Source: Thermomucor indicae-seudaticae (taxonomy: Eukaryota > Mucoromycota > Mucoromycetes > Mucorales > Lichtheimiaceae). Taken from it: a stretch of 64,000 nucleotides of DNA. The stretch spans positions 1-64,000 of the forward strand of contig JSYX01000060.1 of the NCBI GenBank assembly GCA_000787465.1, in the 5' to 3' direction. Shown here piece by piece: positions 58,328-64,000 of the stretch. Both the position numbers and the translations under genes were made by a program. The notes under the pieces were generated by a model. The model did no database searches, was not told the origin of the DNA, and worked only from the letters and a program-made list of their open reading frames with translations. The number at the start of each line of letters is the position of its first letter. Within the stretch, counting starts at the first letter, position 1.

Positions 58328-59158
58328 TTATCGTGGGGATTGTATACTGTCAGCAGGGTCGGCGCTTCGACTTCGAACGACACGCTTTAGATGAGCTGGC
58401 AAGCTGAGGGTTGAGGTGTTCCCGGTGTTGATCCAGCCTTTGTGTCTGTCCAGATAATGCAGTTGTTTCGGCCACAAAGCGAGACCAAGGAAGCTGAACA
58501 ATGGAGCGTAGACCATAAAGGTTTCCAATAAAGTCCAGTCAATCATGGACAGTAGATAACCACCTCGGGTCTCGATCATGGTATAAAACAGCCATGATTC
58601 GAGGGCCATGCCTGCCATGGTTATCGTGAGCAGCAACGCCATAGCCTGCAGCAGAACAGGGACACGTCTGGTAACGAGTAACCATAGTGCGTTGATGGCG
58701 CACAAGACAGCAAGTGCGGTGACGCAAAAGGCGAGCTGCATCCGTACGTAAGGTGCATTATCGTCTTGTAGGAGTCGAACGCAAATCAAGGCGACCGTGA
58801 GCGCAGCGTAGAGGACAAAAAGGGATACGAGCAACAGGACCTGCCAGCGCCGTCGACGATGGTTCTCTTCGTGTTGTGTTATGTAGACCCGTTGCACTTC
58901 TGCTAGTCCGGCAAACAGCAGTACTGAAAATATGGGCATGTGATTGATGACAACGCTTCGATCTGCCCAGGCGATCACAGTGTCAGCGTCATAATGTCGT
59001 ACGAGCATGATGATATGGGCAACCAATGAAAGCAAGCTGAATACGATGAAGGGAAGCAGCAACAAGTTGTTACGCCAACAACGAGTCCCAAGCAGTACAA
59101 TCAACAGTATAAAAACGACGCTATATACAGTCCACGCTGTTTGCTGTTGATTCAACAT
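58328..59158 (-). CDS. Orphan membrane protein with seven hydrophobic segments
   Basis: Single-exon gene, 276 residues from the ATG at 59158. Hydrophobic segments include TVYSVVFILLIVLLG, LLLLPFIVFSLLSLVAHIIM, PIFSVLLFAGLAEV, VLLLVSLFVLYAALTVALI, LAFCVTALAVLCAINALWLL, LLQAMALLLTITMAGMAL and LLETFMVYAPLFSFLGLALW. A basic loop (EENHRRRRWQ) follows segment three, which suggests a cytosolic loop. The C-terminal tail is Ser/Arg-rich. Seven segments give a receptor-like topology, but no known receptor family motif is seen. It starts 111 bp from the stop of the thiolase gene, same strand. Confidence 0.7.
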   Translation of the reverse strand: MLNQQQTAWTVYSVVFILLIVLLGTRCWRNNLLLLPFIVFSLLSLVAHIIMLVRHYDADTVIAWADRSVVINHMPIFSVLLFAGLAEVQRVYITQHEENHRRRRWQVLLLVSLFVLYAALTVALICVRLLQDDNAPYVRMQLAFCVTALAVLCAINALWLLVTRRVPVLLQAMALLLTITMAGMALESWLFYTMIETRGGYLLSMIDWTLLETFMVYAPLFSFLGLALWPKQLHYLDRHKGWINTGNTSTLSLPAHLKRVVRSRSADPADSIQSPR

Positions 59159-59268
59159 GTGGAAAGAAAACACGAAAAGGAACAGAAAAAGAGCGGAAAG
59201 AAACAGATCAGCTCAATGCCAAGACCCGATGTTCAATTTTTAGTCGTTTTTTTCTCCTCTCTTTCCAA

Positions 59269-60799
<1,531 letters not shown>

Positions 60800-63700
60800 G
60801 ATGTACGTGTATAAACAGATGCAGATGGAGAGGAAGAGAGAGGGAGCGGATCTTTTATGTACTCGGTTGACCTATGAGATGGCTGTCGGATCGGGAACTG
60901 AACATTTTTTTAAGCTCTAGCGAAAAAGCAGTAGTTTGATCTCTCGCTTATGCTGCCTGTCCATCCGTGCCGGAGTTCCTGCTCACACTGCTTCCTTTTT
61001 TTATAGATGCCTTGTGCTGCAAGCCTACAGAGTCCCATTCTCCGTTATCTGCTTGTGTTGTTATTGATAAAAGAGCTTTGGGGATCACCGACAAATTGCT
61101 AGAAGATGCACGCAGCAAACCAAACCGGTTGAAACTCAATGCTTCTTAATGCATAGCGACCACTCAACAGTGTTGACACTTGTTGCTTGTGTAGAAAGCC
61201 TGCGCGGTTTCAGTCGCCTGGTGAGCACACCAAAACCGTTCTATAGACAAGCTGACTATATATGCGATCGCGCCAATCGGGATCGAAAATGATTGGTTGT
61301 TGCGTGGCAGACTTATGCTAGTTGAAGATCGTCAAACAAGTTGTTCTTGCTACCATGCCTTCTGAACCTCATGCGTGTTAGTCATAATAGACTTGTGCTA
61401 TTGGAAAGACTGGATCCACATACTGTTTGATAAGGAAGTTATAGGCAGTAGACGCTACCTTAACGCCATGTCAGTCTGCATACGTTCTGAGTGGCGCGTA
61501 TAATGTCTGTCCTCTTTAGAGCGTTTATAGATATGATTCAGTTTCGGAATGAGATTAACTTCAGTACTGGTCTCATATTGTATGCTGCGCTTCATCTCTT
61601 ACGACGGAACCATTCTCTTCATTTGTGCCTTTACAACGTTTCCATGCCTTCGTGCAAGCGCGACAATTGTGTTACGCCCCCGGTTGCCGGACATTCAACT
61701 TTAATGCCAACCATGATTACAAATCGCAAGATTACACACTAAAGACAGTGTTGACGCGAATGCTGACTGGTTGTAATTATCAGCTTATGAAAACAGAAGA
61801 TACGTCATAGACATACGTGCATATCTATATAACGGCCGAAAGGCAGATGAGTTTGTGCTAGGGAAGATCATGAAAACATGACTTACAGATCATCCTTTAG
61901 AGCAATCTCCATTGACGTTTAATAAAAAGAAGTGGAAGGGACAAGCTGCATAAAGAAGACATGCACTGGACTTGACCATGGCAGTGGTTCTTTTTATAAG
62001 CTGAAAATAAACAGCCATTACAATAATTAGATGGCTGGATACAGTATTCTCAGGAAGCACAAAATGGGGGAACCGAGCCTACTTCATGGCGGTTCTAAAA
62101 CAGGACACGAAGAGCAAAAAGAGAGTGAGATACAAGGGTACAGCATTAAAATAGCTGGGATCACAGAGAAGACGAAAGCAGCAATACAGATGAGTACGGA
62201 TACTTTTGTGTCCTTTTCAAATGGCTTCGATATCAGGATACAAGCAGAAAGAGCCTATGATAAAGGGTCAAAGCTTTCAACAGGATAGACTCTTACCGAA
62301 ACATATAGAAAGCATCGCCTTCCCATACATGCTGGCTATGTTTTCAAAGGTATCACAGTCAACGTTAGCGTAATAACGTATATACGCCTATATACGTCCA
62401 TCAAGCCCTACCCGCACCTTTGGATATTCCTACGGTTATAGAAAGAAAGCTGATCATTGCTTGAAACGCAGGGTACCAACCGGACGCCAAGGCGAAGTGG
62501 TCAGTAGGGCTGCTTTTCAAATAGACAAATGCAGAAGATCAGCAGGAGCATTGAAGTGAAGCTACTGCCTACTGCTACACCGCCCGCAAATCACTGCATT
62601 CTGCAGATGAAAGAAAATGAAGGAAACAGCACTCTGCCCGAACAACGTCACTCGACGAAGTCGAATGAAACAGCGACGAGTGATCCAGTTTCCGATGAAA
62701 CCTTCTCCAGCAAATCCTTGAACAAGTGTGCCTAGAAATGTCATTATTGTGGTGCGCAAAAGAACAACTTGACTTACAAATAAGAAGCAATAGTGTTTTC
62801 AGTCAAAACCTCCCAGGTCTACAGACCTTCTTTCTCACTCTGCTGTTTCCTGGCAATAAATTTAAAGCACCGCTTAATCATCACGTCTTGCCAATCTGAC
62901 CAATCAGCTTAGATTGGATCTCCATGGTGTTACCATTTATATCCGCTATTTCTAGTTACCGTAACCATAAACGGTGTGTCGTCTTCCTCTTCTCGTCTAA
63001 TGTCCGGAACTTCCTCGTCCTCCTCTTCTCATCAATCAGAAAGCCACGGTAACACTGATAAGTCCACATAGCTGGTAGACCTGACGCAGGATCCACAGAC
63101 GTCCTGTCGGGGTACCTAGAAAAGTGTGAAAAACATGAAATTGGCACGTCTATCGCAGTTTATCCACAACTATAAGAACACCGTTATTATGCTTGACCCA
63201 GATAGAAAAGATCCCGACGATTTAAAACGCTTATGGCATCGACGATTCACGAGTGGTATGGAAGTCCATGTTTGTTTCCGATCCAGACGTTGCCGACTGA
63301 ATCGGGCTTTCAGCAGCGAAGCAGAAAGTAGGATCCGTTACCTTAACGTAACTACTAAGCAGTTTTAAAAAGTTGCATCCTTAGTATCAGTCGAACAAAG
63401 AGAAAGCCAGTGAAAACTTCCCGATCGTATTCAGCTTGACACGTCAAGTGTTGCGAGCGATACTGGAGAAAAGGTATATATGATTTCGTCTGGCTTTTGG
63501 TGCAAGGATTAATATACTTGTCACAGGTCAAGCGCAAGCGACGTGACGACGAACAAGTTTGTACTCTTGCTTTGCATCTTACGATTTCCGCAGTAAATGA
63601 TTGATTATAATGGACTCAAATGTGTTTAGTCTGAGAGCGACAAAGTTGGAGGGGAAACCGAAATCGAAGTGGATGCCGCGTGCAGCACCACTGATGCAAA

Positions 63701-64000
63701 AACGCTGGAGCCCCTGCACCAGTACATGTTCAACTTGGTAAGGCTATCTTATCCTATCGCTTACGCTGCTTCAGGATGCTAACTTCTTGAATGAATACAG
63801 GAGAGAGGATAAATTCAGATCTTCCCAGCTGCCCCGGTTCTTGCCAAGGATACCAAAGTGCTCTGTTTCACTATTGTTTGGAGTTGTTAAGAAAGCCAAA
63901 ACTCAGCAAAGTGCAACAGTCCTATCTTCAGTATGTGCCCGATCAGCTATGATCGCAACTGTAGCAGCTAAGGATCTGTCCACTTGTCATATAGCGTCGC
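60800..64000. other. Region with scattered exon-like frames, no complete gene recognised
   Basis: About 3.2 kb. Short frames are seen at 61491-61810, 62031-62288, 62529-62735 and 63126-63368 plus, with cysteine-containing strings such as RRNHSLHLCLYNVS and SCKRDNCVTP. Around 63530-63738 two segments (VKRKRRDDEQVCTLALHL and SESDKVGGETEIEVDA) could be exons joined by a very short intron, ending at a GTAAGG donor. The downstream frame then stops. This may be a decayed gene or mobile-element remnant, or part of a gene running off the right edge. Confidence 0.35.
62377..62396. repeat. Perfect 8-bp inverted repeat
   Basis: CGTATATA, a CGCC loop, then TATATACG. A perfect but short and AT-rich palindrome in a non-coding stretch; it may be chance. 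Confidence 0.6.

Overview
This is nuclear DNA from a fungus. Genes are split by many short introns (mostly about 45-70 nt, GT..AG, often with a CTAAC/CTAAT-like branch site), the gaps between genes are short, and no bacterial-type features were found. The gene set includes an SMG1-type NMD kinase with its FATC tail, a pepsin-like secreted protease, a DP transcription factor, a MIF-family tautomerase, a fungal Sip5-type zinc protein and a Fis1 with the fungal LYYL-type core. Together these point to an early-diverging filamentous fungus, most likely Mucoromycota (Mucorales-like). The species cannot be fixed from the window.

Layout, left to right. A left-edge fragment with a possible retroelement-type ORF (1-655) is followed by mitochondrial alanine aminotransferase (846-2719), the cohesin SA/Scc3 subunit (3260-7672), a class I cyclic-nucleotide phosphodiesterase (7880-9751), an orphan membrane-anchored low-complexity protein (9974-11044) and an F-box/LRR protein (minus, 11475-12926). 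Next come a secreted aspartic protease (13311-14725), an ML/NPC2-type lipid transfer protein (minus, 14840-15586), a phosducin-like 3 chaperone (16002-16983) and the 11.8 kb SMG1 kinase gene (17243-29058). Malic enzyme (minus, 29158-31247) and a RING-H2 E3 ligase (minus, 32155-33795) follow, then Fis1 (34410-35052), a SET-domain protein (36837-38528), an RGS protein (minus, 38739-39755), a Sip5-like protein (minus, 41572-42788), a CBS-PB1 tail-anchored protein (44306-46952) and transcription factor DP (48443-50041). The right part holds a PDHK/BCKDK-family mitochondrial kinase (52953-54314), a MIF tautomerase (54855-55328), a CID/SR/zinc-knuckle RNA-processing protein (55688-58205), a seven-segment membrane protein (minus, 58328-59158) and acetyl-CoA acetyltransferase (minus, 59269-60799). 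The last 3.2 kb has only short exon-like scraps.

The genes are mostly independent housekeeping genes, but some share themes. Acetyl-CoA/NADPH and mitochondrial carbon metabolism: alanine aminotransferase, malic enzyme, thiolase, PDHK/BCKDK-like kinase. G-protein/cAMP signalling: RGS, PDE, phosducin-like protein. Cell-cycle control: cohesin SA preceded by three ACGCGT boxes, and DP preceded by two E2F-type sites. RNA quality control: SMG1 and the CID-SR protein. Ubiquitin: F-box, RING-H2, Sip5.

The observations most worth checking are the splice-dependent mitochondrial/cytosolic start of alanine aminotransferase, the SMG1 gene itself, the G1/S-type promoter boxes, the N-box Glu-to-Gln change in the mitochondrial kinase, the unusual 5' end of malic enzyme, and the unassigned reading frames near 51 kb and 61-64 kb. 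No clearly new multi-gene system was found. Exon boundaries quoted to the base were traced by phase and motif continuity; no alignment was run.
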